Shown: positions 28,338 through 37,437, numbered from the stretch's first letter. The stretch: 64,000 bases of DNA from Exiguobacterium sp. J17977 (GCF_018616375.1 NZ_JAEQBB010000005.1:1-64000), one strand, 5' to 3'. Program-made: numbers and translations. The notes: generated by a model from the letters alone, not told the origin.

Positions 28338-30293
28338 ATGAAAGCATGGATTGACCAGCGGATCGGAAGACAGTTTTTATTCGTCTTCTATTTATTCATC
28401 GGACTGATCCTCCTTACCTCACTCGCCGTGTACATGTATACGGAAAACCGAATCGAACAAACGACGTCATCGCTCGAGAACATTAGTGAACGTCGCACGA
28501 ACGCGACTGAACTATTCGAGACGTGGCAGTCGATGCAATATGAAATGCGCGGGTATGTCATCCTCGGCGACGAGGCGATGCTCGCTCGCGTGAAAGAAAA
28601 ACAAGACTTAATTGAGATTCAGACCGCATGGTTCGAGACGAACGCGGTCACTGAAAAAGAGAAAACGTATGCAAGCGACGCGCGGACGCTCTTTTCGGCC
28701 TATCAACAACGCGTCATGCCGAGTCTAGAGCGATATGTCATCGCCAAACGCGAAGGGACGGTCACAGAACCGTTCTTGAAAATGCCGACGCTCGGTAAAG
28801 TGACACCGCAAGCGGAACCGCCTGCCGACCGCAAATTTAAAATCAACTCAAAAAGTGCAGCTGACATGAGTGCGAGCATCGTCGATATGGAGACGGTGTT
28901 CACCGAATACCGCAACTCGTTGAATGAAGAAGAGAATCAGTTGCGAGAACAACTCGCCACTCATACAAAGTGGGCGCAAGTGCTCTGGCTCCTCTCCCTC
29001 CTCGCCGTGTTGCTCGTCCTCTTTATCGCTGCTCGTCCTTACGTGAAACGATTAACCGGTCAACTTCAAGAGTTGATCGTCAACAGTGAACGATTGGCGG
29101 ATGAACGCATCATTCCGATTCCAGCGGCCGTATCTTCACGAAACGAGGTCGGACAATTGACGAACTCATTCCGTCAAATGGCCTCTTCGCTCGCGACACA
29201 ACGCAACCAAGTCGAGGAAGAACGCGAGAAAACGGCGCGCCTCCTGCACTCGATTCGTGATGCGGTCATTTATGTCGAGCATACGACACATGAGAAGTTC
29301 GCCAACCAGGCCCTCTTCATCATGTTCAATCAAGCCGCCACGAAACGGAACGAGATGGACTTGTATCGTTTGGATGCCGATTTAGAAGAACTTGGTTTCC
29401 AAGTCGATCAAAAAGACTCGTTCTTCTCATTCATGCGCCGCGCGTTTGATGGCGAGAGCATGGAAGAAAGTGTGACGTTCTCGATGAATCAAGAAGAACG
29501 CTTCATTCAGATGTATGCGGAGAAAATCCACTTGCGCGGCACCCGTCACGGCACGATGCTCGTTTTCCGGGATGTGACGCAAGAGACCGAGGTCGACCGT
29601 TTGAAAACGGAACTCGTGTCGACCGTGTCGCACGAACTGCGCACACCGCTCACGAGCATCATCGGTTTCACCGAGTTGCTTCGCTATCGGACGATGCCCG
29701 CGGAGCGCATCGATCAATATTTAGGGATGATTCACCAAGAGACGCTCCGTCTCGAAGACTTGATCTCCAACCTGCTCGATGTGCAACGGATGGAGTCCGG
29801 AAAACAGACGTACCATAGCCAACCCGAGAGCCTACATGCCATCTTGAAAGAGACGATTGCTATCCATCAAGGCGCGAGTGAACATCATCAGCTCGACCTC
29901 GAATGTGATACGAATCTATATGTATACGGTGATCGGGATCGCTTGAGTCAACTGTTCACGAACTTGCTCCACAACGCGATCAAATATTCACCAGAAGGCG
30001 GAAAAGTCGCCGTCTGCGTCACGAATGACAAGTCCGATGTCATCGAGATTTCGATTCAAGACACCGGCATCGGCATTCCGACGTCGGCGCTGCCGAAACT
30101 GTTCGACAAGTTTTATCGCGTCGACAACTCGGCTAGTCGTAAAATCGGTGGCACGGGCCTCGGCCTCGCCATCTGTAAAGAAATTGCCGAAGGACACGGC
30201 GGAACGATTCGCGTCGATTCGAGCGTCGGCCACGGCTCGACGTTCACCATCATCTTGCCCAAATACGCGGCGGAAGATCAACTAAGCAGTTAA
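28338..30293 (+). CDS. Orphan sensor histidine kinase with extracytoplasmic sensor
   Basis: 651 residues. Layout: membrane helix at about 12-32; an extracytoplasmic helical region to about 213 resembling CHASE3; second helix at about 214-235; HAMP at about 236-290 (KRLTGQLQELIVNSERLADERI...RNEVGQLTNSFRQM); a PAS-like domain at about 300-420; HisKA with phospho-acceptor His432 in STVSHELRTPLTSIIGF; HATPase with NLLHNAIKYSPEGG (N-box), DTGIGIP (G1) and GGTGLGLAICKEIAEGHGG (G2). No response regulator is adjacent, so its partner is elsewhere. Resembles WalK/VicK layout but is not next to walR. Confidence 0.9.
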   Translation: MKAWIDQRIGRQFLFVFYLFIGLILLTSLAVYMYTENRIEQTTSSLENISERRTNATELFETWQSMQYEMRGYVILGDEAMLARVKEKQDLIEIQTAWFETNAVTEKEKTYASDARTLFSAYQQRVMPSLERYVIAKREGTVTEPFLKMPTLGKVTPQAEPPADRKFKINSKSAADMSASIVDMETVFTEYRNSLNEEENQLREQLATHTKWAQVLWLLSLLAVLLVLFIAARPYVKRLTGQLQELIVNSERLADERIIPIPAAVSSRNEVGQLTNSFRQMASSLATQRNQVEEEREKTARLLHSIRDAVIYVEHTTHEKFANQALFIMFNQAATKRNEMDLYRLDADLEELGFQVDQKDSFFSFMRRAFDGESMEESVTFSMNQEERFIQMYAEKIHLRGTRHGTMLVFRDVTQETEVDRLKTELVSTVSHELRTPLTSIIGFTELLRYRTMPAERIDQYLGMIHQETLRLEDLISNLLDVQRMESGKQTYHSQPESLHAILKETIAIHQGASEHHQLDLECDTNLYVYGDRDRLSQLFTNLLHNAIKYSPEGGKVAVCVTNDKSDVIEISIQDTGIGIPTSALPKLFDKFYRVDNSASRKIGGTGLGLAICKEIAEGHGGTIRVDSSVGHGSTFTIILPKYAAEDQLSS

Positions 30294-30300
30294 TAAACAA

Positions 30301-30331
30301 AGGGAGGCTTCGCTTGACGCGGAGCCTCCCT
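30301..30331. terminator. Hairpin between converging genes (probable terminator)
   Basis: AGGGAGGCT pairs with AGCCTCCCT across a 13-nt loop. The T-run is weak on both strands, so termination efficiency is uncertain. Confidence 0.6.
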
Positions 30332-30335
30332 GTTG

Positions 30336-31193
<858 letters not shown>

Positions 31194-31208
31194 CTTTCCG
31201 CCTGTTTT

Positions 31209-31237
31209 TTGAATATTTTTGGTAAATCTACTATACT
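31209..31237 (+). promoter_or_regulatory. Sigma-A promoter of the CNNM/CorC-like gene
   Basis: TTGAAT (31209-31214), 17-bp spacer, TATACT (31232-31237); transcript would begin near 31244. Confidence 0.7.
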
Positions 31238-31292
31238 GAAACAAACTATTCGTTTTCAGGGATTCTCCTGAACGACATACGACTTAACGTTA

Positions 31293-31322
31293 ATGGAGGT
31301 GACTCCCCGATTTTTGGGGGAA
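31293..31322 (+). promoter_or_regulatory. Leader hairpin with an SD-like sequence at the start of the CNNM/CorC gene
   Basis: TGGAGGTGA at 31294-31302, an ideal Shine-Dalgarno, is followed within a few bases by TCCCC-gattttt-GGGGGA, a hairpin followed by ATTTTT. GGAG can also pair with CTCC 4 bases downstream. No canonical start codon sits at the right distance from the SD, so this stretch may be leader and not coding. Confidence 0.35.
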
Positions 31323-32648
31323 TTTTTGGACAGTCCCATGTTACTCAGCTTATTGATCGTCGCCTTGCTCATTTTTATGACCGCCTTTTTCGTGGCGGCC
31401 GAATTCTCCATCGTCAAAGTGCGCGGTGCCCGACTCGACCAACTCGTGCTCGAAGGGAACCGACGGGCCGCTGTCGCCAAGAAAGTGATTGAGAATCTCG
31501 ATGACTCGCTATCGGCCTCACAGTTTGGCATCACACTCGCAGCCCTCGGGCTAGGCTGGATTGGCGCGGACCAAATCGAAGGAATGATTCAACCGCTCGT
31601 CGACCGCTTGAACGTCTCATCGTCGCTCGCGACCATCCTATCTTTCTTGATTGCCTTCTTGCTGATTGCCTTTCTACACGTCGTCATCGGGGAACTCGTC
31701 CCGAAAACGCTTGCTGTGCATGAAGCCGAACGCTTGACGTTACTCGTCGCCCGACCGCTCTATTTCTTCACGAAATTACTGTATCCGTTTATCCATGTGT
31801 TGAACGGGACGGCCCGGTTGACGTTGCGCTTGTTCGGCGTGCAGACGACCGCACAAGAGACGGCGCACTCGGAAGAGGAACTTAAGATCATCATGACCGA
31901 GAGCTTCCGCAGCGGAGAAATCAACGAGAATGAGCTCGCCTACGTTCAAAACATCTTCTCCTTCGACGAACGGATCGCCAAGGACGCGATGGTCCCACGA
32001 ATGAACATGGTGACCATCGACGAAGAAGACTCGATTGAGACGATTATCGCTACCGTCCAAGAACATCAATACACCCGTTATCCGGTCACGCGTGAGGGCG
32101 ACCGCGATGACGTGCTTGGCTTCATCAACGCCAAACAGCTATTCACCGCTCAACTCGTCAAAAGCGATGCCCCGTTCGAGACGTTCATTCATCAGCTTCC
32201 GCTCGTGACGGAATTCACACCGCTCCAAGAAGCGATGGTGAAAATGCAGAACGCGCGGACGATGATGTGTCTCGTCATCGATGAGTACGGCGGTACGGCC
32301 GGTCTTCTCACGATCGAGGACATCCTCGAGGAAATCGTCGGAGAGATTCGTGACGAGTTCGACCGTGACGAACAGGCTGAAATCACCGAAGTCACACCCG
32401 GTCATTACCGCTTGTCCGGTCTCGTCTTGACGCAAGAGATTGAAGAACGGTTCGGCATCGAAATCGAGGATGACGTCGATACAATCGGCGGATTCGTCTT
32501 ATCGCAAAAAGCGAATGCCCGCACCGGTGAACGGTTCGTCTTACCGGGCGAACATGAACTGATCGTCCGTGAAATCGACAATCACCGCGTCGTTTTCGTC
32601 GATTTGATTTTAGCCCATAAAGACGAGATTCAACCTGAACTCGACTGA
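31293..32648 (+). CDS. CNNM/CorC (HlyC/CorC) family transporter-like protein
   Basis: Up to 451 residues. An N-terminal DUF21 membrane domain (MLLSLLIVALLIFMTAFFVAAEF; ASQFGITLAALGLGWIG), two CBS domains (MVPRMNMVTIDEEDSI..., and LVIDEYGGTAGLLTIEDILEEIVGEIRDEF) and a C-terminal CorC_HlyC domain (YRLSGLVLTQEIEERFG). Family members handle Mg2+ efflux or metal tolerance. The start is uncertain: 31293 (ATG, no ribosome site), 31326 (TTG after GGGGGA) and 31338 (ATG, best match with relatives that begin just before the first helix) are all in frame. Confidence 0.87.
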   Translation: MEVTPRFLGEFLDSPMLLSLLIVALLIFMTAFFVAAEFSIVKVRGARLDQLVLEGNRRAAVAKKVIENLDDSLSASQFGITLAALGLGWIGADQIEGMIQPLVDRLNVSSSLATILSFLIAFLLIAFLHVVIGELVPKTLAVHEAERLTLLVARPLYFFTKLLYPFIHVLNGTARLTLRLFGVQTTAQETAHSEEELKIIMTESFRSGEINENELAYVQNIFSFDERIAKDAMVPRMNMVTIDEEDSIETIIATVQEHQYTRYPVTREGDRDDVLGFINAKQLFTAQLVKSDAPFETFIHQLPLVTEFTPLQEAMVKMQNARTMMCLVIDEYGGTAGLLTIEDILEEIVGEIRDEFDRDEQAEITEVTPGHYRLSGLVLTQEIEERFGIEIEDDVDTIGGFVLSQKANARTGERFVLPGEHELIVREIDNHRVVFVDLILAHKDEIQPELD

Positions 32649-32659
32649 CTCAATGGACC

Positions 32660-32690
32660 GCCCTCCCCGATTTTTCGGGGAGGGCTTTTC
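32660..32690 (+). terminator. Intrinsic terminator
   Basis: GCCCTCCCCGA-tttt-TCGGGGAGGGC and TTTT, just after the CNNM/CorC gene. Confidence 0.88.
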
Positions 32691-32789
32691 GTGGAGCGGT
32701 CGAACTGTCGCTATATTTTCATGTCCTGTCGTGATATACTGCACATATGTTGCTAATTTGAGTGCGTGTCACTCATTGACACAACATCA

Positions 32790-32812
32790 CCGAACAGTTC
32801 ATCAATGTTCGG
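32790..32812. promoter_or_regulatory. CCGAACA/TGTTCGG inverted repeat in the exonuclease leader
   Basis: Perfect 7-bp arms around a 9-bp spacer, 29 bp before the start codon. The core resembles two inverted PurBoxes with 17 bases between central positions, but the flanks match the PurR consensus only partly (11/13 and 10/13). It could equally be an mRNA hairpin. Confidence 0.4.
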
Positions 32813-32840
32813 TCCAACAACTACAGAAAGAAGGTTACGC

Positions 32841-33833
32841 ATGGAACGTAAACTATTTTTAATTGACGGAAACTCCATGCTGGCCAGTGCCTACTATGGT
32901 GCCGCCGCGAGCCGAACGAAAAAAGGACGCGAGGTATCTAAAAACGATCGGAGTGCCGTCATCGGTATGACCGGCCTCATCCGGACGATTCTACGCAGAC
33001 ATCGTCCGACTCATTTTGTCGTCGTGTGGGACGTCTCACGTGAAACATTATGGCGCCGCGAGCTTTATCCAGGCTATAAACGCCGTCGCCGCCAGACACC
33101 ACCCGAGTTGAAAGCACAAATGGAACTCATGCGCCAATTGCTTGAAGAGAGCGGCATTCCGCAATATCAAGTCGAAGGCTATGAAGGTGAAGATTTGATT
33201 GCTCATATCGCTCGGAAGTTCAGCTGTAGCGCCCCTGTCGTCATCATGACGAAAGACAAGGACTTGCTTCAGCTCGTGAGCCCACGCATCACCGTCTGGC
33301 TTCAAACGCAAGAGCTGCAACAAATGCAGGCTCGATGCGACATCAAAGACAATCGCCCGCTCCCGCTCAAGCGACATCTCGAGATTCGCCCTGAGGAGAT
33401 TGCGGCATTGTACGAGGGATTGAAGCCAAAACAGCTCTCAGCAGTCAAAGCATTGACAGGAGACCGTTCAGACGGGATTCCACCTGTGGCCGGATTAGAT
33501 GAAAGTCAATCGGTCCAGTTAATCAAACGCTTCGGTTCGCTCGACAAGCTCTATACGGCGCTCAGCGTCAAAGGCGACAAACGACAATTGATCAATGAAA
33601 CGATCGCGGCACTGACGTCAGAAGAAGTGCCCCGTAACTTGAGACGCACACGTAAAAAGGCCGAGCGCAACATGGAGCTCGTCCGTCTCGATGTCACGGT
33701 GCCAGAACTTGAACATTTGAAACTCGCTCATCTTGAGCTCAGCATCAATTCAAAACGTGTCGAACAAGCGTATCAAAAGCGCGGCATTCGCCTCTCGTTT
33801 GATTCAAGTCAAAAGAAAATTTCAGCACGCTAA
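32841..33833 (+). CDS. 5'-3' exonuclease (Pol I N-domain-like, YpcP type)
   Basis: 330 residues from the ATG at 32841, which has AGAAGG upstream; the frame continues upstream through a hairpin and is not preferred. Flap-endonuclease family features: LFLIDGNSMLASAYYG, FVVVWDVSRETLWRRELYPGYKRRR (Mg-binding Asp and Arg), GYEGEDLIAHIAR, VIMTKDKDLLQLV and the helix-hairpin-helix GDRSDGIPPVAGLDE. No polymerase domain, so it is the stand-alone nuclease that removes RNA primers or flaps in parallel with PolA (known for YpcP). Longer than YpcP by about 35 residues. Confidence 0.9.
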   Translation: MERKLFLIDGNSMLASAYYGAAASRTKKGREVSKNDRSAVIGMTGLIRTILRRHRPTHFVVVWDVSRETLWRRELYPGYKRRRRQTPPELKAQMELMRQLLEESGIPQYQVEGYEGEDLIAHIARKFSCSAPVVIMTKDKDLLQLVSPRITVWLQTQELQQMQARCDIKDNRPLPLKRHLEIRPEEIAALYEGLKPKQLSAVKALTGDRSDGIPPVAGLDESQSVQLIKRFGSLDKLYTALSVKGDKRQLINETIAALTSEEVPRNLRRTRKKAERNMELVRLDVTVPELEHLKLAHLELSINSKRVEQAYQKRGIRLSFDSSQKKISAR

Positions 33834-33862
33834 AAAAGCGCGGACATTAGTCCACGCTTTTT
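33832..33862. terminator. Bidirectional intrinsic terminator
   Basis: AAAAAAGCG(C)GGAC-loop-GTCC(A)CGCTTTTT between converging genes. Confidence 0.85.
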
Positions 33863-34647
33863 ATATTGACCGTGATGCCGTCGTCATCGGTGAGCGACCA
33901 TTCCGATGTCGTCCCACCGAGTTCGCGATTCGTGGCCGCATCGACCAAGAGCGTCCACGCTTCCAGACCGGCCTCTTGTCCCATCGGTTGGCTCGGCCGG
34001 GCCCAGACGTTCGTTCCGATGTGGTGATGATAACCATCGGCCGCTAAAAATAAGGCACCCGGATATGAATCGGTCGTCACCGTGAAACCGAGACGATCTT
34101 GATAGAATAATTTTGCCGCTTCTAGGGAACGTACTTTGAAGTGTACATGTCCCATCGTCGTCCCGTTCGGCAGACCCGTGAACGGACGATCCGCTGCCGC
34201 CTCGAGCATCGATTCATACTCAACGGGGTCCGTCGACATCTTCACATGACCATTCGCTTCATATTCCCACTGCTCGCGGGGACGGTCGGCGTAGAGCTCG
34301 ATGCCGTTACCTTCCGGATCACTCAAATAGAACGCCTCGCTGACCAAATGGTCACCTTGTCCGACTTCGATTCGTTGTTCAATCAAGTGACGGAGAATCC
34401 GTCCGAGTTCGACGCGGTTTGGCAATAGGATGGCCATATGGAACAAGCCCGCTGTTCGTGGATTTGGACGCACGCCGCTCACTTCATGTAAGACGACGAG
34501 CGCCATTTCCTTCGTTCCGAGCGTGACGCGATGTTCTGACGTCTCGAGTACATCCATTCCGATGATGCGCTCATAATACGTTTTCATCGTTTCTAAATCG
34601 TTGACGCGCAACGTGACGGCGCCGAGTTTAATGTTTGTTAAGTTCAT
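33847..34647 (-). CDS. VOC-family dioxygenase-like protein (CatE-like)
   Basis: 266 residues with two vicinal-oxygen-chelate half-domains, each with beta-alpha-beta-beta-beta repeats. The first metal ligand is likely in GHVHFKVRSL (His) and others in HHHIGTNVW and WTLLVD regions, the pattern of Fe(II)-dependent catechol 2,3-dioxygenase CatE of Bacillus. FYLSDPEGNGIELYADRP is typical of VOC module ends. It is divergent from an HxlR-type regulator with a conserved redox Cys, as with CatR-catDE, so a role in quinone/catechol detoxification is likely (inference). Confidence 0.82.
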   Translation of the reverse strand: MNLTNIKLGAVTLRVNDLETMKTYYERIIGMDVLETSEHRVTLGTKEMALVVLHEVSGVRPNPRTAGLFHMAILLPNRVELGRILRHLIEQRIEVGQGDHLVSEAFYLSDPEGNGIELYADRPREQWEYEANGHVKMSTDPVEYESMLEAAADRPFTGLPNGTTMGHVHFKVRSLEAAKLFYQDRLGFTVTTDSYPGALFLAADGYHHHIGTNVWARPSQPMGQEAGLEAWTLLVDAATNRELGGTTSEWSLTDDDGITVNIKSVD

Positions 34648-34715
34648 CCTTGATCACCTCTATCCTCAGTATACCCGCTAAGTAGAATCGACAGAAGACG
34701 GCACAAAAAGGTGGT

Positions 34716-34736
34716 ATAGTTACCTAAAGGATACTT
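34716..34736 (+). promoter_or_regulatory. -10 and dyad operator in front of the HxlR-type regulator gene
   Basis: TATAGT at 34716-34721 overlaps the dyad AGTTACCT-aa-AGGATACT at 34719-34736 (6 of 8 positions symmetric). This resembles operators of HxlR/DUF24 regulators, and the placement over the -10 suggests autorepression. Confidence 0.55.
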
Positions 34737-34754
34737 TAGAGAGGAGTGAGACTG

Positions 34755-35081
34755 ATGCCACTGATTTCAAGTTGCGAAGTCGATACCGCGCTCGAGATGA
34801 TCACGGGAAAATGGAAACCGTCGATTTTACTCGCGCTCATCAATGAAGACACGTTACGGTTCAGCGAGTTGAAACGCTCGCTCCCGAATATCAGCCAAAA
34901 GATTTTGACGGCACAGCTTCGCGATTTAGAGGAGCAAGACATCATCATCCGCACCGTCTATCCCAAAGTGCCGCCCCGTGTGGACTATCGCTTGAGCGAG
35001 TATGGGAAGACATTGATTCCAGTGCTCGAGACGATGAACGCTTGGGGCATCCAACACGCAGAACGGATGCGCCAAAAATGA
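34755..35081 (+). CDS. HxlR/DUF24-family redox-type regulator
   Basis: 108 residues; the ATG at 34755 follows GAGGAGTGA, while an in-frame GTG at 34746 is inside that ribosome site. Winged-helix HxlR: CEVDTALEMITGKWKPSILLAL, RFSELKRSLPNISQKILTAQLRDLE, and VPPRVDYRLSEYGKTLIPVLETM. Cys7 aligns with the conserved N-terminal redox cysteine of YodB/CatR/HypR, which senses quinones or disulphide stress. Divergent from the VOC dioxygenase gene, its probable target. Confidence 0.92.
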   Translation: MPLISSCEVDTALEMITGKWKPSILLALINEDTLRFSELKRSLPNISQKILTAQLRDLEEQDIIIRTVYPKVPPRVDYRLSEYGKTLIPVLETMNAWGIQHAERMRQK

Positions 35082-35161
35082 TTGTCCACATGTGGATAAC
35101 TCGTTTCCGTATTCCCATCTATCACTTATCCACAGGAGGCTCACATGATTCGTTATCCACA
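35082..35161. other. Cluster of DnaA boxes
   Basis: Three exact TTATCCACA boxes: 35091-35099 (- strand), 35126-35134 (+) and 35153-35161 (+, inside the first codons of the next gene). A fourth, TTGTCCACA with one mismatch, is at 35082-35090 (+) and abuts the first head to head. Four boxes in 80 bp are far above chance. No dnaA/dnaN or AT-rich unwinding region is present. Confidence 0.8.
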
Positions 35162-36152
35162 ATTGACCGGACATCACTTCGGTGTGACGGCCCCTTCATC
35201 TGGCGTTCCCGCTGAATTGCACGGCCTGCTCCATGAAGCCGAGGCGACATTCAGCCGCCACGGGTTCACGCTCCAATTCGAGCCATCGGTCTGGACGCAA
35301 GACAAAGCAAAATCGGCACCGGCAAAAGTCCGGGCCGATGAATTGACGCGTTTGTTCCACGATGACGCCATCGATTTAATTATCCCGCCATGGGGCGGCG
35401 TCCTTTTGATTGAGTTGCTAGACTCGATTGACTGGGACGCGCTCCCGCCGAAATGGATGCTCGGCTATTCGGACGTCAGCTTATTCCTATTCGTGTATAC
35501 GCTCAAGACCGGCATCGCCTCTGCTCACGGGACGAACCTCGTCGACCTGCGCGGCGAAGAATGGGATGCGACGAGCTCACGTTGGCTCGACGTCGTTTCA
35601 GCGAAAGAAGGCGAGACGGTCATCCAGCTCGCCTCGGAACAGTTCCAAAAAGAGTGGCAACATGAGAACCCGAGCCCGCACGTCTATCATTTGACCGAAC
35701 CGACGGAGTGGAAATCACTCGGCGGGACAGAAGCGACCGGACGACTGCTCGGCGGCTGTATCGATGTCCTGATGCATACGATTGGTACACCGTACGGCGA
35801 CGTCGCCACGTTCCAACAGACCCATTTGAACGGGGAGCCGATCCTTTGGTATTTCGAAAACGCCGAGCTCGATGTCCCGGCACTCAAACGGACCCTGCTT
35901 CAAATGAAGTGGGGCGGTTGGTTCAATCATACGTCTGGCATTCTGTTCGGGCGTAGCGCGGCCCAACAGCCCGTCCAAGGCTACACGGCAGAAGACGTGT
36001 ATGCGGAACTGCAGTACTTGCTCGACGTCCCTGTCATTTACGATATCGACTGCGGGCACGTCCCGCCGCAAATGACACTCATCAACGGTGCCCACGCCTC
36101 GATTCAAGTCGAGGACGGCAAAGGGACACTCATTCAAACGTTCAAGGGCTGA
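35145..36152 (+). CDS. S66-family LD-carboxypeptidase / MccF-like peptidase
   Basis: 335 residues. Peptidase family S66: N-terminal GVTAPSSG, the nucleophile in GYSDVS (Ser109), a Glu in WYFENAE (Glu238) and His in DCGHVPPQM (His305), completing the Ser-Glu-His triad. The length and the WYFENAELDVPALKRTLLQM segment fit MccF-like proteins, which cleave microcin C-type nucleotide peptides, more than LdcA-type murein tetrapeptidases; both act in the cytoplasm. Two DnaA boxes lie in and just before the start. AGGAGG precedes the ATG. Its last codons form half of a perfect palindrome with the convergent gene. Confidence 0.87.
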   Translation: MIRYPQLTGHHFGVTAPSSGVPAELHGLLHEAEATFSRHGFTLQFEPSVWTQDKAKSAPAKVRADELTRLFHDDAIDLIIPPWGGVLLIELLDSIDWDALPPKWMLGYSDVSLFLFVYTLKTGIASAHGTNLVDLRGEEWDATSSRWLDVVSAKEGETVIQLASEQFQKEWQHENPSPHVYHLTEPTEWKSLGGTEATGRLLGGCIDVLMHTIGTPYGDVATFQQTHLNGEPILWYFENAELDVPALKRTLLQMKWGGWFNHTSGILFGRSAAQQPVQGYTAEDVYAELQYLLDVPVIYDIDCGHVPPQMTLINGAHASIQVEDGKGTLIQTFKG

Positions 36153-36173
36153 CGCGTCAGCCCTTGATTTTTT
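36142..36173. terminator. Bidirectional terminator built on a perfect 26-bp palindrome
   Basis: Positions 36142-36167 are a perfect palindrome (half: TCAAGGGCTGACG), followed by seven Ts on the + strand. It contains the stop codons of both converging genes, which both end AAG GGC TGA. Confidence 0.9.
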
Positions 36174-37347
36174 TGATGAGCGACATCAGATGGCTGCGGA
36201 AACGACCTTCCGGGAACAGACCCACTTCTCGTTCGATCAACGGGACCCATTCATCCCCACACCCGTGACTCGTTCCAATTAATAACCCTTCGAAATAAAT
36301 CGCTTGATCGACAAATCCATGCTTCGACCATTGATCATGATGCTCCAACAGTTTCAAAAACGATTGCCGGGCTGCCTCTGTCTCACCGGTCAAGGCGAAA
36401 TAGACACCTTTACTCATCTCGAACGCCGCGATGAATTCTGTATTTCCGTCTAGCAGTTGGTTCATGACCACAATCTGTTGATGGAGCAGCTCCGTCTTCC
36501 GATATTCAATCGCATAGAGCGCTTCCGTCATCGCCAAGCGTATTTTCATCGTCACGTCGTCCGTGAAATTCGTGTATTGTTTCGCTTTTTGCAGCGCATC
36601 GACAATCGCCGCTTCATCTTTCAAATAGAGGGCACAAATCGCAATCGTTCGATACACATCGTCGACCCGATAATACATTTTCGTTCGTTTCATATAATCG
36701 AGCGTGTCCTCGAGACGACGAATCGCGCCCGGTAAATCGTCGTCATACAACATATTTCGGAACACCATCAACATGCTGAATTCGACGCGGGTCTTCGTCT
36801 TCATGCTTCTCGAATCAATCAATTCAATCGTATCGATCCGTTCAATTGCCTCATCAAACCGATTCCACATAAGCAGATAAAACGCTTGGCTGATGCGGGC
36901 CATAATCAATTCTTCTTTCTCCTCGAGCCGCTCAAACACCGCGATTGCCCGATCATACCACTCCAACAGTTGTTGTTGATTCCCACTATAAAATACACTG
37001 TCCGCGAGTAACGTGTACGCCTTCCCTTGCCATACCGAGTTCATCTCAACGTCCACGTAAGGGAGGAGCGCCTTCTGAACGGCCTCGTCTTCCCATGAGT
37101 GGAGACCTCCTTGCGTATATTCAATCTCCTCGACGATTTTCTGTAAGTCCTCCTCGCGAGGATCGACGAGCAATGACTGTACCGACACGTCGAGTCGTTT
37201 CGCGATTTCACGAAGGCTGCGCATCGACGTCTCTGCTTTGCCGTTCTCAATCATACTGAGCATCGATTTCGTGATGATGCCTTCAGCGAGCTGGCTTTGC
37301 GTCAGTTTTTTTTCTTTGCGTAACGCTTTAATCCGTTGTCCAATCAT
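36157..37347 (-). CDS. HTH-TPR regulator (NprR/Rgg/RRNPP-like)
   Basis: 396 residues: HTH_3/XRE domain (MIGQRIKALRKEKKLTQSQLAEG, SMLSMIENGKAETSMRSLREIAKRLDVS), then about 330 residues of helical TPR-like repeats (e.g. AYTLLADSVFYSGNQQQLLEWYDRAIAVFERL; EMSKGVYFALTGETEAARQSFLKLLEHHD). This layout and length match peptide-sensing RRNPP regulators such as NprR and AimR (established for the group). No pheromone gene is visible alongside. Divergent from an MFS gene, with two matching 21-bp dyads in the shared intergenic region. Confidence 0.85.
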   Translation of the reverse strand: MIGQRIKALRKEKKLTQSQLAEGIITKSMLSMIENGKAETSMRSLREIAKRLDVSVQSLLVDPREEDLQKIVEEIEYTQGGLHSWEDEAVQKALLPYVDVEMNSVWQGKAYTLLADSVFYSGNQQQLLEWYDRAIAVFERLEEKEELIMARISQAFYLLMWNRFDEAIERIDTIELIDSRSMKTKTRVEFSMLMVFRNMLYDDDLPGAIRRLEDTLDYMKRTKMYYRVDDVYRTIAICALYLKDEAAIVDALQKAKQYTNFTDDVTMKIRLAMTEALYAIEYRKTELLHQQIVVMNQLLDGNTEFIAAFEMSKGVYFALTGETEAARQSFLKLLEHHDQWSKHGFVDQAIYFEGLLIGTSHGCGDEWVPLIEREVGLFPEGRFRSHLMSLIKKIKG

Positions 37348-37361
37348 AGAGCACCTCTTAA

Positions 37362-37382
37362 AAGTTAAATTTAATTGAACTT
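37362..37382. promoter_or_regulatory. 21-bp operator 1 of the HTH-TPR regulator (candidate)
   Basis: Arms AAGTT-A-AAT and ATT-G-AACTT are symmetric except for one pair; the site lies 15 bp before the regulator's start codon. Confidence 0.65.
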
Positions 37383-37416
37383 ATTGTATACAAATCGAGT
37401 GTCATCGTTTACTATA

Positions 37417-37437
37417 AAGTTAAATCAGATTGAACTT
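37417..37437. promoter_or_regulatory. 21-bp operator 2, upstream of the MFS gene (candidate)
   Basis: Same arms as operator 1 (AAGTTAAAT and ATTGAACTT) with a different 3-bp centre, in the same orientation, 55 bp away start to start and 20 bp before the MFS start codon. Confidence 0.65.

Noticed and set aside
31240-31330. Mn (yybP-ykoY) or Mg riboswitch before the CNNM/CorC gene
   Set aside because: The leader is too short and lacks the conserved junctions of these classes; only simple hairpins are seen.
35082-35161. Chromosome origin (oriC)
   Set aside because: DnaA boxes are present but there is no dnaA, dnaN or AT-rich unwinding element and the flanking genes are ordinary.
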